Positions 14,726 through 21,957 of a DNA stretch of 22,446 nucleotides are shown here, in pieces; position 1 is the stretch's first letter; the number at the start of each line of letters is the position of its first letter. Source of the DNA: Actinomycetes bacterium (GTDB lineage: Bacteria; Actinomycetota; Acidimicrobiia; Spongiisociales; UBA5794). Both the position numbers and the translations under genes were made by a program. The stretch is taken from assembly GCA_023336875.1 (NCBI GenBank), contig JAMBLH010000328.1, positions 1 through 22,446 of the forward strand, read 5' to 3'. Below the pieces are notes generated by a model, which was given only the letters and a program-made list of their open reading frames with translations, searched no databases and was not told the DNA's origin.

Positions 14726-16825
14726 CTAGAGAATGATGAATAGAACGGCGATGACAACAACGCCGATGAAACTGAATGCTGCGTACTGCTGAACACGTCC
14801 GGTGAACATCAGCCTCAGGCCGCTACCAGACCCCCCGACGCCTGCGCCGAGTTCGTTGTAGAAGCCATCGACCACGTTCTGATCGAACACTCTGACCACC
14901 TTTGCAAGCCCGAGCGACCCGAGTCCAACAAGGTTGACGAAGCCATCGATCACGTACATGTCGAACCACAGAACGACCCTCGATATTGGACCCATGATGG
15001 GTCGCACGATGGCGTTCATGTAGAAATCGGGGATGTAATACAGATTCTCGAAGAACGGCCAGAGAACAGGAATCCGGAAGGAATCCCTCTCGGCTTGTGG
15101 CTTCTTCTTCCTCCCGTAGACGAACCAGCCAGCTACAACTCCTGCGAGCACGACTGGCGTGACGATCACGACAAGTGACCAATCAAGTCCTTCGGGGTGA
15201 TGGTCGCCCATGCCGGTCAGAGGAATGCGGGTGGCAACCCATGTGGTGAAACCTGTGTAGACGCCTGGCCAGTTGATCCAGCCTGCAGCTACGGCGAAGA
15301 ACGCGAGGGCAACGAGCGGAACGGTCATCATCTTGGGTGACTCGTGTGGCTCCGCATGACCTTCGTACTTGCCGAAGAAAGTCAGTGCCAGCAGGCGGGT
15401 CATGTAGAACGCAGTGATGAACGCACCCGCGATGCCAAGGATCAGGATGAAGTTGGCCATGTCCTGTCCGTTCTCACCTGCGTACTTCATGGATGCCAGG
15501 ATCTCGTCCTTCGAGAAGAATCCTGCAAACGGGAAGATTCCGATGAGCGCGAGGGTGCCGACAATGAAGGTCCAGAAGGTGACAGGCATCTTCTTGCGGA
15601 GTCCACCCATGTCGAGCATGTTGTTCGAGTGCACCGCGTGGATGATCGAACCGGCACCCAGGAACAGCAAGGCCTTGAAAAAGGCGTGGGTGAAGAGGTG
15701 GAAAAGTCCCGCGGTGTAGGCACCGGCGCCCATTGCAGCGACCATATACCCGAGCTGGGAGACCGTTGAATATGCGAGCACCTTCTTGATGTCTTTCTGG
15801 ACGATTGCAAGGAAGCCCATGAGAAACAGGGTGAGGCCACCTATGACGATGATGATGTCGCGCACATCTCCAGCAAACATGCCCGTCGGGTCAAGGTAGA
15901 AGGGAAAGAGACGCGCGAGAAGATAGACACCTGCGGTAACCATCGTCGCCGCGTGCATCAGTGCCGACACGGGCGTTGGGCCGGCCATTGCGTCTGGCAA
16001 CCACACGTGCAGGGGGAACTGCGCAGACTTACCCATCGCTCCGATGAATATCAGCAGGCCAGCCCAGAACGCGTACTGGCTCAACATGCCTGCCTCACCG
16101 TGGACCACGACATCGATGATGTCATCGAAGCGGAAGGAACCAACTGAAACCGCCATGATGATGGCTCCGAGGAAGAGCCCCGCGTCTGCGACCTTGTTCA
16201 CCATGAATGCGGTATTTGCCGCGTCGACGTTCGCAAGGTCTTCCCAGTAGTGCCCAATGAGGAGATAGGACGAGACACCGACGAGCTCCCAGCCGACGAT
16301 GAGTTGGATGAGGTTCGGGGCTGAGACCAGAACGAGCATGCCTCCAGCGAAGAGGGAGAACGAGGCGAAGAACCATGTGAAACGGACATCGCCCTTCATG
16401 TAGCTCTTTGCGTAGGTGAAGACGAGGAATCCGACGACGCCTACGAGGAAGTACATCATGATCGACAAGCCGTCGACAACCCATCCCCATTCGAGGGTTA
16501 GATCGCCGATCTGAGCGATCTCAACTGCACCCTCATAGACGATGCCCTGAGTTGCGTTCAGGACGAAGAGGACCGTGCCGTAGATCGCGACGAATCCGAT
16601 GGATCCCCACGCAATCTCCCAGCCCTTGAATGGCATTTTCTTGCCCCAGAACATGATGATGAACGTTGCGATGATCGGGACGACGACGATGAGCCATGCC
16701 CACTCGACGAGCGGTCCGCTCGTGATCCCTGGAACGAATGCATCGTGGGCCTCTTCAGCCGCGCTCTCACCCTCCTCGCCAGCGGCGAGGGTGATCTGTG
16801 ACGCAATGGTGAGGAGTCGATGCAT
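14726..16825 (-). CDS. nuoL: Complex I subunit L (antiporter-like, with N-terminal extension)
   Basis: A 699-aa subunit that carries the long lateral helix of the membrane arm. Signatures include GWELVGVSSYLLIGHYW (E180 as channel glutamate), AFMVNKVADAGLF (K211), FPLHVWLPDAMAGPTPVSALMHAATMVTAGVYLLAR and HLFTHAFFKALLFLGAGS. Before the first normal helix (LVEWAWLIVVVP) is an unusual 40-residue leader: a short hydrophobic stretch LLTIASQITLAAG, then the acidic EEGESAAEEAHDAF. The start is set at ATG 16825, with AAGGA 6 nt upstream. TTG 16831, which overlaps the nuoK stop, is the alternative. Confidence 0.95.
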   Translation of the reverse strand: MHRLLTIASQITLAAGEEGESAAEEAHDAFVPGITSGPLVEWAWLIVVVPIIATFIIMFWGKKMPFKGWEIAWGSIGFVAIYGTVLFVLNATQGIVYEGAVEIAQIGDLTLEWGWVVDGLSIMMYFLVGVVGFLVFTYAKSYMKGDVRFTWFFASFSLFAGGMLVLVSAPNLIQLIVGWELVGVSSYLLIGHYWEDLANVDAANTAFMVNKVADAGLFLGAIIMAVSVGSFRFDDIIDVVVHGEAGMLSQYAFWAGLLIFIGAMGKSAQFPLHVWLPDAMAGPTPVSALMHAATMVTAGVYLLARLFPFYLDPTGMFAGDVRDIIIVIGGLTLFLMGFLAIVQKDIKKVLAYSTVSQLGYMVAAMGAGAYTAGLFHLFTHAFFKALLFLGAGSIIHAVHSNNMLDMGGLRKKMPVTFWTFIVGTLALIGIFPFAGFFSKDEILASMKYAGENGQDMANFILILGIAGAFITAFYMTRLLALTFFGKYEGHAEPHESPKMMTVPLVALAFFAVAAGWINWPGVYTGFTTWVATRIPLTGMGDHHPEGLDWSLVVIVTPVVLAGVVAGWFVYGRKKKPQAERDSFRIPVLWPFFENLYYIPDFYMNAIVRPIMGPISRVVLWFDMYVIDGFVNLVGLGSLGLAKVVRVFDQNVVDGFYNELGAGVGGSGSGLRLMFTGRVQQYAAFSFIGVVVIAVLFIIL

Positions 16826-16827
16826 CG

Positions 16828-17133
16828 TCAATCCTTCATCAGATCAAGTGAATCGACGTCAGCGGTCTGGAGATTCCTGAAGATGAGCAGGATTATCGCG
16901 ATACCGATACCCACCTCAGCTGCGGCGAGAGCAATGATGAAGAGCGAGAATATCTGGCCTGCGTGGAGTTGGTCCTGGAGGTAGGTGTCGAAGGTCACCA
17001 TGTTGATGTTGACGCCCGCAAGCATGAGTTCGACGGACGCAAGGATCAGCACCGCGTTCTTGCGGGAGAGTACTCCGTAGAGGCCAATCGAGAAGAACGC
17101 CATGCCCACGAGGACGAACTGGACCACCGTCAT
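16828..17133 (-). CDS. nuoK: Complex I subunit K
   Basis: A 101-aa protein with three transmembrane helices, the normal length for NuoK. Typical segments are GLYGVLSRKNAVLILASVELML (about 18-39), with the conserved channel glutamate E35, and 'FSLFIIALAAAEVGIGIAI', with the second conserved glutamate E73. The ATG at 17133 overlaps the nuoJ stop as ATGA, which argues against the 163-residue longer frame starting at 17319. Confidence 0.95.
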   Translation of the reverse strand: MTVVQFVLVGMAFFSIGLYGVLSRKNAVLILASVELMLAGVNINMVTFDTYLQDQLHAGQIFSLFIIALAAAEVGIGIAIILLIFRNLQTADVDSLDLMKD

Positions 17134-17675
17134 CGCTTTGCTCCCGTGTTGTCCCTGCGGGCAAGCGTGATACCACCGATCAGGGCGGCAAGCAGTACGA
17201 ACGACACGACCTCGAACGGGATCACGAAGCGATCGAACAGCACATTCGCGAGATCGGCTGTGCTTGTCGGCTCGAAGGGCTGAATCATGATCATGCCGAA
17301 GGCATCCCACACAGCCCATGCCGTGACGGCGAACAACACGATCGACAACAACGCCGCCGGCAGCATGACGTCGCGGCCGTGGCTGAGATCCGAGTCAACT
17401 CCGAGAGGCGCTCTCGTGATCATTATGCCGATCAGAAAGAGGATGATCACAGCACCGATGTAGACGAGCACGACGGTCCAGGCGACGAATGCAGCACCGA
17501 GCATCAGGAACATCGCTGCGGTCCCCGCAAGGGATATCACGAGGTACAGCACCGCTCTGACAATGTTGTTCGATGACACCGTTCGCCAGGCAGCGAACAG
17601 CGTGGGGAACGCGATGACCATGAATGCCCAGTTGGCGACTTCTTTGAACCAGTCGGCGAGAGACACTGCTTCCAT
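17130..17675 (-). CDS. nuoJ: Complex I subunit J
   Basis: A 181-aa membrane protein of the NuoJ family. It has a row of hydrophobic helices, with 'NIVRAVLYLVISLAGTAAMFLMLGAAFVA' (read in pieces) and VLVYIGAVIILFLIGIMIT as the family core, including the pi-bulge helix region involved in coupling. The ATG at 17675 overlaps the nuoI stop (TGATG) with GGAG 5 nt upstream. The longer frame from 17810 would read through nuoI in another frame and is Arg-rich and unlike NuoJ. Confidence 0.93.
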   Translation of the reverse strand: MEAVSLADWFKEVANWAFMVIAFPTLFAAWRTVSSNNIVRAVLYLVISLAGTAAMFLMLGAAFVAWTVVLVYIGAVIILFLIGIMITRAPLGVDSDLSHGRDVMLPAALLSIVLFAVTAWAVWDAFGMIMIQPFEPTSTADLANVLFDRFVIPFEVVSFVLLAALIGGITLARRDNTGAKR

Positions 17676-18145
17676 CAGGACTCCAGCGCCGGCGGCTCGG
17701 GGACTGTCTGGAGCCAATCGACGAGTCTCTCCTGATTGTGCAGCAGGTTCGAAATGCTCTCCTCGCCGTATTCGTACTCCGGTGTCCAGAAGAGTGCATC
17801 GAAGGGACACACCTCAACGCAGATCCCGCAGTACATGCAGAGGCTGTAATCGATATCGAAACGATCAAGCTCGTTCTTCGTCTTGATGCGCCCGCCTGGC
17901 TTGGCGGGTTCCTGTGCCTCCTTGTGGCCCTCGATGTAGATGCACCAGTCGGGGCACTCCCTCGCGCACAGCATGCATACGGTGCATGCCTCGGCATCGA
18001 GAGAGATAACGCCGCGCGCCCTGGGGACAGGGATCTCCTTCTCATCCGGATACATGGTCACTGGCGCCTTCGTGAACATTGCCTTGAGCGTGAGCCCCAT
18101 ACCCTTGAAGAGACCTGGGAAAGGGAAGTCGATGTTCTTACTCAT
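17675..18145 (-). CDS. nuoI: Complex I subunit I, two [4Fe-4S] clusters
   Basis: A 156-aa ferredoxin-like subunit linking the electron entry point to cluster N2. Cluster ligands are complete: C54, C57, C60, C64 in CTVCMLCARECPDW, and C103, C106, C109, C113 in CMYCGICVEVCPFDAL. These hold N6a and N6b. The ATG at 18145 overlaps the nuoH stop (TGATG); upstream in-frame codons to 18253 lie inside nuoH and are rejected. With NuoEFG missing, NuoI would be the surface where an alternative donor such as ferredoxin could dock (inference). Confidence 0.95.
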   Translation of the reverse strand: MSKNIDFPFPGLFKGMGLTLKAMFTKAPVTMYPDEKEIPVPRARGVISLDAEACTVCMLCARECPDWCIYIEGHKEAQEPAKPGGRIKTKNELDRFDIDYSLCMYCGICVEVCPFDALFWTPEYEYGEESISNLLHNQERLVDWLQTVPEPPALES

Positions 18146-19155
18146 CAGAGCACCACCTTGAACACCGAGATCAGTGCGATGTTGAAAAGCGCGAGCGGGA
18201 TGAGCCAGCGCCATGCCATCGATTGCAGCTGATCCTCGCGCAGACGCGGCCACGTCCAGCGGATCCAGATGATGAGGAACACGAGGAAGGACACCTTGAT
18301 GAGGAAGATGCCCGGGCCAGCGAAATTCTCCATCGACTCGGGGAGGAATGGCACTGCATACCCGCCAAGGTAAAGGGTCGTGGCGATCGCGCTGAGTGCG
18401 ACCAGGGAGGCGTACTCGCCAAGGAAGAACATCGTGAACCTGATGCCTGAATACTCCGTCAGATAGCCCATCGTGAGCTCGGACTCCGCGATGGGCATGT
18501 CAAAGGGAATGCGCGAGAGCTCGGCAACAGCCGCGATCATGAAGATGGTGAACCCGATGATCTGTCCTGAAAGGATGTACGGGAGCGCCACCTCGACGCC
18601 GCCAATAGTGAAGAGCGTTGCCTGCTGCGCCTCTACGATGCCGTTCATGGACATCGTCCCCGCCTGGACGACCACGGCCACCACAGCCAGCACGAGCGGC
18701 AACTCGTAGGCGATCAGCTGGGCTGCAGCACGAAGTCCACCTATCAGGGAGTATTTGTTCGCTGAGGACCATCCAGCCATGAGCACACCGAGCACGGAGA
18801 GCGACGATATGGCAAGGATGAAGTACACACCAAGGTCGAGATTCGTTGCGACGATGTCCGGGCCCATGGGAATCACAGCGAATACCGCGAGAGTCGACAT
18901 CATGACGACGTACGGCGCGAAACCGAACACGGTTCGATCTGCCTTGGCCGGAGCGAGATCCTCCTTCTGGATGAACTTCGCACCATCGGCAAGCGGCTGG
19001 GCCCAGCCCCATTTCCCGCCGGCGTAGTACGGCCCGATCCGCGTCTGCATGTGCGATCCTGCCTTGAGTTCGGCATAGATCGTCACAAGAGCTGCGGTGA
19101 GTACCACAGCGAGCATCAGGATGACCTTGATGCCGAGTTCGAGCAGGAAACTCAT
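18145..19155 (-). CDS. nuoH: Complex I subunit H (quinone-channel membrane subunit)
   Basis: A 336-aa polytopic protein forming the heel of the complex and the entry to the quinone chamber. Conserved segments are MQTRIGPYYAGGKWGWAQPL, ADGAKFIQKEDLAPAKAD, AAQLIAYELPL and SRIPFDMPIAESELTMGY with LTEYSGIRF following. It lies directly after nuoD: its ATG overlaps the nuoD stop as ATGA, which leaves no space for nuoE, nuoF or nuoG. Length is near that of E. coli NuoH, without a long C-terminal tail. Confidence 0.96.
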   Translation of the reverse strand: MSFLLELGIKVILMLAVVLTAALVTIYAELKAGSHMQTRIGPYYAGGKWGWAQPLADGAKFIQKEDLAPAKADRTVFGFAPYVVMMSTLAVFAVIPMGPDIVATNLDLGVYFILAISSLSVLGVLMAGWSSANKYSLIGGLRAAAQLIAYELPLVLAVVAVVVQAGTMSMNGIVEAQQATLFTIGGVEVALPYILSGQIIGFTIFMIAAVAELSRIPFDMPIAESELTMGYLTEYSGIRFTMFFLGEYASLVALSAIATTLYLGGYAVPFLPESMENFAGPGIFLIKVSFLVFLIIWIRWTWPRLREDQLQSMAWRWLIPLALFNIALISVFKVVL

Positions 19156-20336
19156 CGGTCGACATCTCCGAGGACAAAGTCGAGCGAGCCCATGATGGCA
19201 ACGAGGTCAGGGATGAGCTGGCCCTTGAGGATCCATGGGAGGATCGTGAGGTTGGAGAAGGAGGTCGAGCGGATCTTGAGCCGGTACGGCATCTTCCCGC
19301 CCTCGGACACGATGTAATACCCGAACTCGCCCTTGGGGTTCTCTGCACGCGAGTACACCTGGCCGGAGGGGACCTTCAACACTCGGGGTACCTTTGCCTG
19401 CAGTGGCCCAACGGGAATCATGTCGATGGCCTGCCGAACGATCTTCGCCGACTCACGGATCTCCAGGAGTCTGACAATGTAACGGTCGTAACAATCTCCA
19501 CCAGGACGGCTGATGACGTCGAAATCCAGCTGGTCATAAGGGAGATAGTTCTCGACTTTGCGAAGGTCGTACGCAACACCAGACGCGCGAAGGTTTGGAC
19601 CAGACATGCCGTACTCGATGGCCTTGTCAGCGGGAATCACTCCAACATCGACGGTCCTGGCCCTTATCAACTCGTTTCCTGTCACCAGTGTGTCGATGTC
19701 GTCACAAATCTGATCGATGGAGTCCATAGCCTTGAGAGTTGCTTTGAAGAATCCCGCGGGAAGATCCATGGACTGCGTCTTCGTCTGCTTGCCGCCACCG
19801 TAGTTCGGCTTGATGCCCCCGACCCGGTTGAAGTTTGGATGGAATCGTCCGCCGGTCACGCCCTCAATGAGCTCAAGGATGTGCTCGCGCTCGCGGAGAA
19901 CGTACATGAGAGGTGTCGTGGCGCCGAGTTCCAAGGGATACGACGACATGAACACAAGGTGCGACGAGATTCTGAAGAGCTCGCTGAGAATCAGTCTGAT
20001 CCACTGTGCGCGCTCGGGCGCCTCGACGCCCATGAGCTTCTCGACACCGAGAATGAACGGCACCTCATTCGCAAACCCCGACACCCAATCGATCCGGTTC
20101 ACCAGAGCCGTGATCTGGAGGTAGGTCCTGACCTCCGAGAGCTTCTCGTAGCCGCGATGCATATACCCGATGACGGGTTCGACCTCTGTGATCCGTTCAC
20201 CATCGACCTTTGCGATGAGCCGCAGCACACCGTGGGTGGAGGGATGCTGCGGGCCAATGTTGAGCGTCATGTCAGGAGTCTCTAGTTCAACAGACACGGC
20301 AACTTCTGACCGATGCATCAGCTCTTTGGAAGTCAC
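19152..20336 (-). CDS. nuoD: Complex I subunit D (49-kDa-type quinone-site subunit) with altered quinone-site residues
   Basis: A 394-aa subunit that forms the quinone pocket with NuoB. Family segments: NIGPQHPSTHGVLRL (26-40), VIGYMHRGYEKL (55-66), SYPLELGATTP (132-142), NRVGGIKPN, and a C-terminal 'IMGSLDFVLGDVDR' ending in Asp-Val-Asp-Arg like other NuoD proteins. In a gap-free alignment from memory to bovine NDUFS2, quinone-binding His59 is kept (H35), but Tyr108 is Trp84 and Asp160 is Glu136. Arg85, methylated by NDUFAF7 in mitochondria, is kept as R61. The GTG at 20336 overlaps the nuoC stop as GTGA, with GGAGG upstream. It is not fused to NuoC, unlike in E. coli. Confidence 0.96.
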   Translation of the reverse strand: MTSKELMHRSEVAVSVELETPDMTLNIGPQHPSTHGVLRLIAKVDGERITEVEPVIGYMHRGYEKLSEVRTYLQITALVNRIDWVSGFANEVPFILGVEKLMGVEAPERAQWIRLILSELFRISSHLVFMSSYPLELGATTPLMYVLREREHILELIEGVTGGRFHPNFNRVGGIKPNYGGGKQTKTQSMDLPAGFFKATLKAMDSIDQICDDIDTLVTGNELIRARTVDVGVIPADKAIEYGMSGPNLRASGVAYDLRKVENYLPYDQLDFDVISRPGGDCYDRYIVRLLEIRESAKIVRQAIDMIPVGPLQAKVPRVLKVPSGQVYSRAENPKGEFGYYIVSEGGKMPYRLKIRSTSFSNLTILPWILKGQLIPDLVAIMGSLDFVLGDVDR

Positions 20337-20935
20337 GGTGTGGCCTCCTCCGCAGCCAGTACTTCCTCCGGCTCGGGAAGACCCTCAACGTCGACATCGC
20401 CTGGCCATGGTTTGACCTCGCGTGCGATCAGTGGGAACGATTTGAGGAGCGGGTTGCCGATGAATGCATCAGGGAGATAGAGAGGAATCAGGTTGTCGTT
20501 GCCCTCGAACATGATTCCGAACATCTCGTGGGCTTCACGCTCATGCCACTCGGCGCCGCCGATGGTTGCGGTGAGCGACCCGATGGTTGCGTCGTCCTTT
20601 GGGAGCGTTGCAAAGAAGATGGCACCGTCGGCATTGGTGACGGATGACAGCCGACACATCACCTCGAAGCGCTCAACGAGATCGTCAGGGTCCGCGACAC
20701 CTTCGCCAACCTCGGTCTCCTTCGACCAATCAATCGCGGACAACCAAGAGAAGAAGGGAAGTTCCTTGCGGGCATCATTTATCGTCTCCACCCACTTGTC
20801 CCTGTCGACGAACACTCGTACCGTACCGAATTCAACACTGAAGCCGTCCGCTCCCAAGCGCTCCGTGATCCCAGCGGCGTACTCCGCGAGAGGGTCCGCC
20901 TCCTCCGCAACGGCGGTGTCGGGTTGGTCGCTCAT
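20333..20935 (-). CDS. nuoC: Complex I subunit C (30-kDa type)
   Basis: A 200-aa soluble Q-module subunit. The core is FFSWLSAIDW, then EWHEREAHEMFGIMFEGN, LYLPDAFIGNPLLKSF and 'REVKPWPG', the actinobacterial form of the NuoC signature. Before the core sits an acidic, probably flexible N-terminus (DTAVAEEADPLAEY), and after it an acidic tail (LPEPEEVLAAEEATP). The ATG at 20935 overlaps the nuoB stop as ATGA; the ATG at 20950 is an in-frame alternative with a five-residue longer product. Confidence 0.94.
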   Translation of the reverse strand: MSDQPDTAVAEEADPLAEYAAGITERLGADGFSVEFGTVRVFVDRDKWVETINDARKELPFFSWLSAIDWSKETEVGEGVADPDDLVERFEVMCRLSSVTNADGAIFFATLPKDDATIGSLTATIGGAEWHEREAHEMFGIMFEGNDNLIPLYLPDAFIGNPLLKSFPLIAREVKPWPGDVDVEGLPEPEEVLAAEEATP

Positions 20936-21417
20936 CCGCCCTGACTCCACTTCTCCTGCACGTTTTCGTTTGTGATCTTCTCCTGAAGGATCAGAATTCC
21001 GTCCAGAAGCGCCTCCGGCCGTGGAGGACAGCCGGGGACGTACACGTCGACAGGCATGATTTGGTCGACACCCTTCGTTACGGAGTAGGAGTCCCAGTAC
21101 GGACCACCGGAGTTGGAACAGGATCCCATCGAGATGACATACTTCGGCTCTGGCATCTGGTCATAAAGGCGCTTCACAGCCGGTGCCATCTTGTCTGTGA
21201 CTGTGCCTGCAACGACCATGAGATCTGCTTGTCTTGGAGATGCGGGGAGTGGCACGATCCCGAAACGCATGAAGTCGTAGCGAGGTCCGGCTACAGCCAT
21301 GACCTCGATTGCGCAGCAGGCAAGGCCGAACTGGAAGTACCACAGCGAGTACTTCCGTGACCAGTTGAGCAGCCAGGAGAGCGGCTTGGGCGCGCCGAAC
21401 TTCTCGATCACTCCCAC
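20932..21417 (-). CDS. nuoB: Complex I subunit B, carries cluster N2
   Basis: A 161-aa Q-module subunit. The N2 [4Fe-4S] ligands are all present: tandem C34-C35 in FGLACCAIEVMA, C100 in SMGSCSNSGGPY and C130 in VPGCPPRPEALLDGI. SPRQADLMVVAGTVTDKMAP and YDQMPEPKYV are also family-typical. The start is GTG 21417; GTG 21411, which overlaps the nuoA stop as GTGA, would shorten it by two residues and cannot be excluded. Confidence 0.96.
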   Translation of the reverse strand: MGVIEKFGAPKPLSWLLNWSRKYSLWYFQFGLACCAIEVMAVAGPRYDFMRFGIVPLPASPRQADLMVVAGTVTDKMAPAVKRLYDQMPEPKYVISMGSCSNSGGPYWDSYSVTKGVDQIMPVDVYVPGCPPRPEALLDGILILQEKITNENVQEKWSQGG

Positions 21418-21791
21418 TTGAGGACACCCTTTCGAATCGCAAAGAGGAGACCCAGCAGCAAGATTGCAATGAATATGAACATCTCGACGAGCGCGAACAC
21501 TCCCCTGCCGATCGAATCAAAGTACCCGAGCTGTGCGGCCCAGGGGAATATGAAGACAGCCTCAACATCAAAGATCAGGAAGAGCAGGGCGAAGATGTAG
21601 TACCGGATGTGGCTCTGGTTCCAGCCACCGGCTATCGGCTCGATACCAGACTCGTAGGCAATGTCCTTCAGCCCGCCCGGCGCATGCGGAGCGATCATCT
21701 TGCTCATGCCAACAGCCGCACCCACGAGAATCGCACCCATGACTATGAACACCGCGACAATGAAATAGTCGCCGTAGTACTGATTGAGCAC
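21408..21791 (-). CDS. nuoA: Complex I subunit A, first gene of the nuo operon
   Basis: A 127-aa protein with three transmembrane helices. The family core is YESGIEPIAGGWNQSHIRYY, then FALLFLIFDVEAVFIFPWA. I place the start at GTG 21791: GGAGGA lies 9 nt upstream, the length then matches NuoA proteins (about 120 aa), and a promoter-like pair lies at 21841-21870. The frame stays open to 21905, but the extra 38 residues (Ser/Trp/Cys-rich) are not family-like and would start upstream of that promoter. Confidence 0.93.
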   Translation of the reverse strand: MLNQYYGDYFIVAVFIVMGAILVGAAVGMSKMIAPHAPGGLKDIAYESGIEPIAGGWNQSHIRYYIFALLFLIFDVEAVFIFPWAAQLGYFDSIGRGVFALVEMFIFIAILLLGLLFAIRKGVLKWE

Positions 21792-21840
21792 CTGGAAGGA
21801 TCCTCCGCATTGGGTTCGGCACATGCTGCCAACGGGCGCA

Positions 21841-21870
21841 ATAGTACCGAACAGCGAACTCCAATCCCAA
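21841..21870 (-). promoter_or_regulatory. Putative nuo operon promoter
   Basis: On the minus strand, TTGGGA (21870-21865) and TACTAT (21846-21841) are separated by 18 bp. A start near 21834 would give a leader of about 43 nt ending in the nuoA Shine-Dalgarno GGAGGA (21806-21801). Confidence 0.45.
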
Positions 21871-21923
21871 CTACTTGAGTCGTCAGCATTCACCTCCCAG
21901 CTCACGGACAGAAGACCGGTCGG

Positions 21924-21941
21924 TCGGCAGGGGGTTGCCGA
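21924..21941. repeat. Short inverted repeat in the nuoA/phosphodiesterase divergent region
   Basis: TCGGCA, a 6-nt loop GGGGGT, then TGCCGA: a perfect 6-bp stem between two divergent promoters. A neighbouring GACCGGTC palindrome lies at 21914-21921. Either might be a regulator site; no known operator is recognised. Confidence 0.3.
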
Positions 21942-21945
21942 GGGT

Positions 21946-21951
21946 TAGCGT
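21946..21951 (+). promoter_or_regulatory. Putative -10 hexamer for the phosphodiesterase-family gene
   Basis: TAGCGT (TANNNT) ends 6 nt before the GTG at 21958, and no Shine-Dalgarno site precedes that codon. This fits a leaderless mRNA, as at coxD and the HIT gene. Confidence 0.35.
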
Positions 21952-21957
21952 TGCTGT

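Noticed and set aside
17676..18045. Long minus-strand frames overlapping nuoI and nuoJ (for example 17395-18045)
   Set aside because: They are out-of-frame shadows inside nuoI and nuoJ, rich in Arg and Ser and without motifs, whereas NuoI keeps all eight cluster cysteines.
11601..21791. Hydrogenase or antiporter (Mrp-type) operon instead of complex I
   Set aside because: NuoD lacks the [NiFe]-binding CxxC pairs expected of a hydrogenase large subunit in the regions seen, and full NuoA, C, H, I, J and K subunits are present in complex I order.
21792..21905. N-terminal extension of NuoA from GTG 21905 with a Cys-rich stretch
   Set aside because: The extension is not family-like. A better Shine-Dalgarno site precedes GTG 21791, and a promoter-like pair lies inside the extension.
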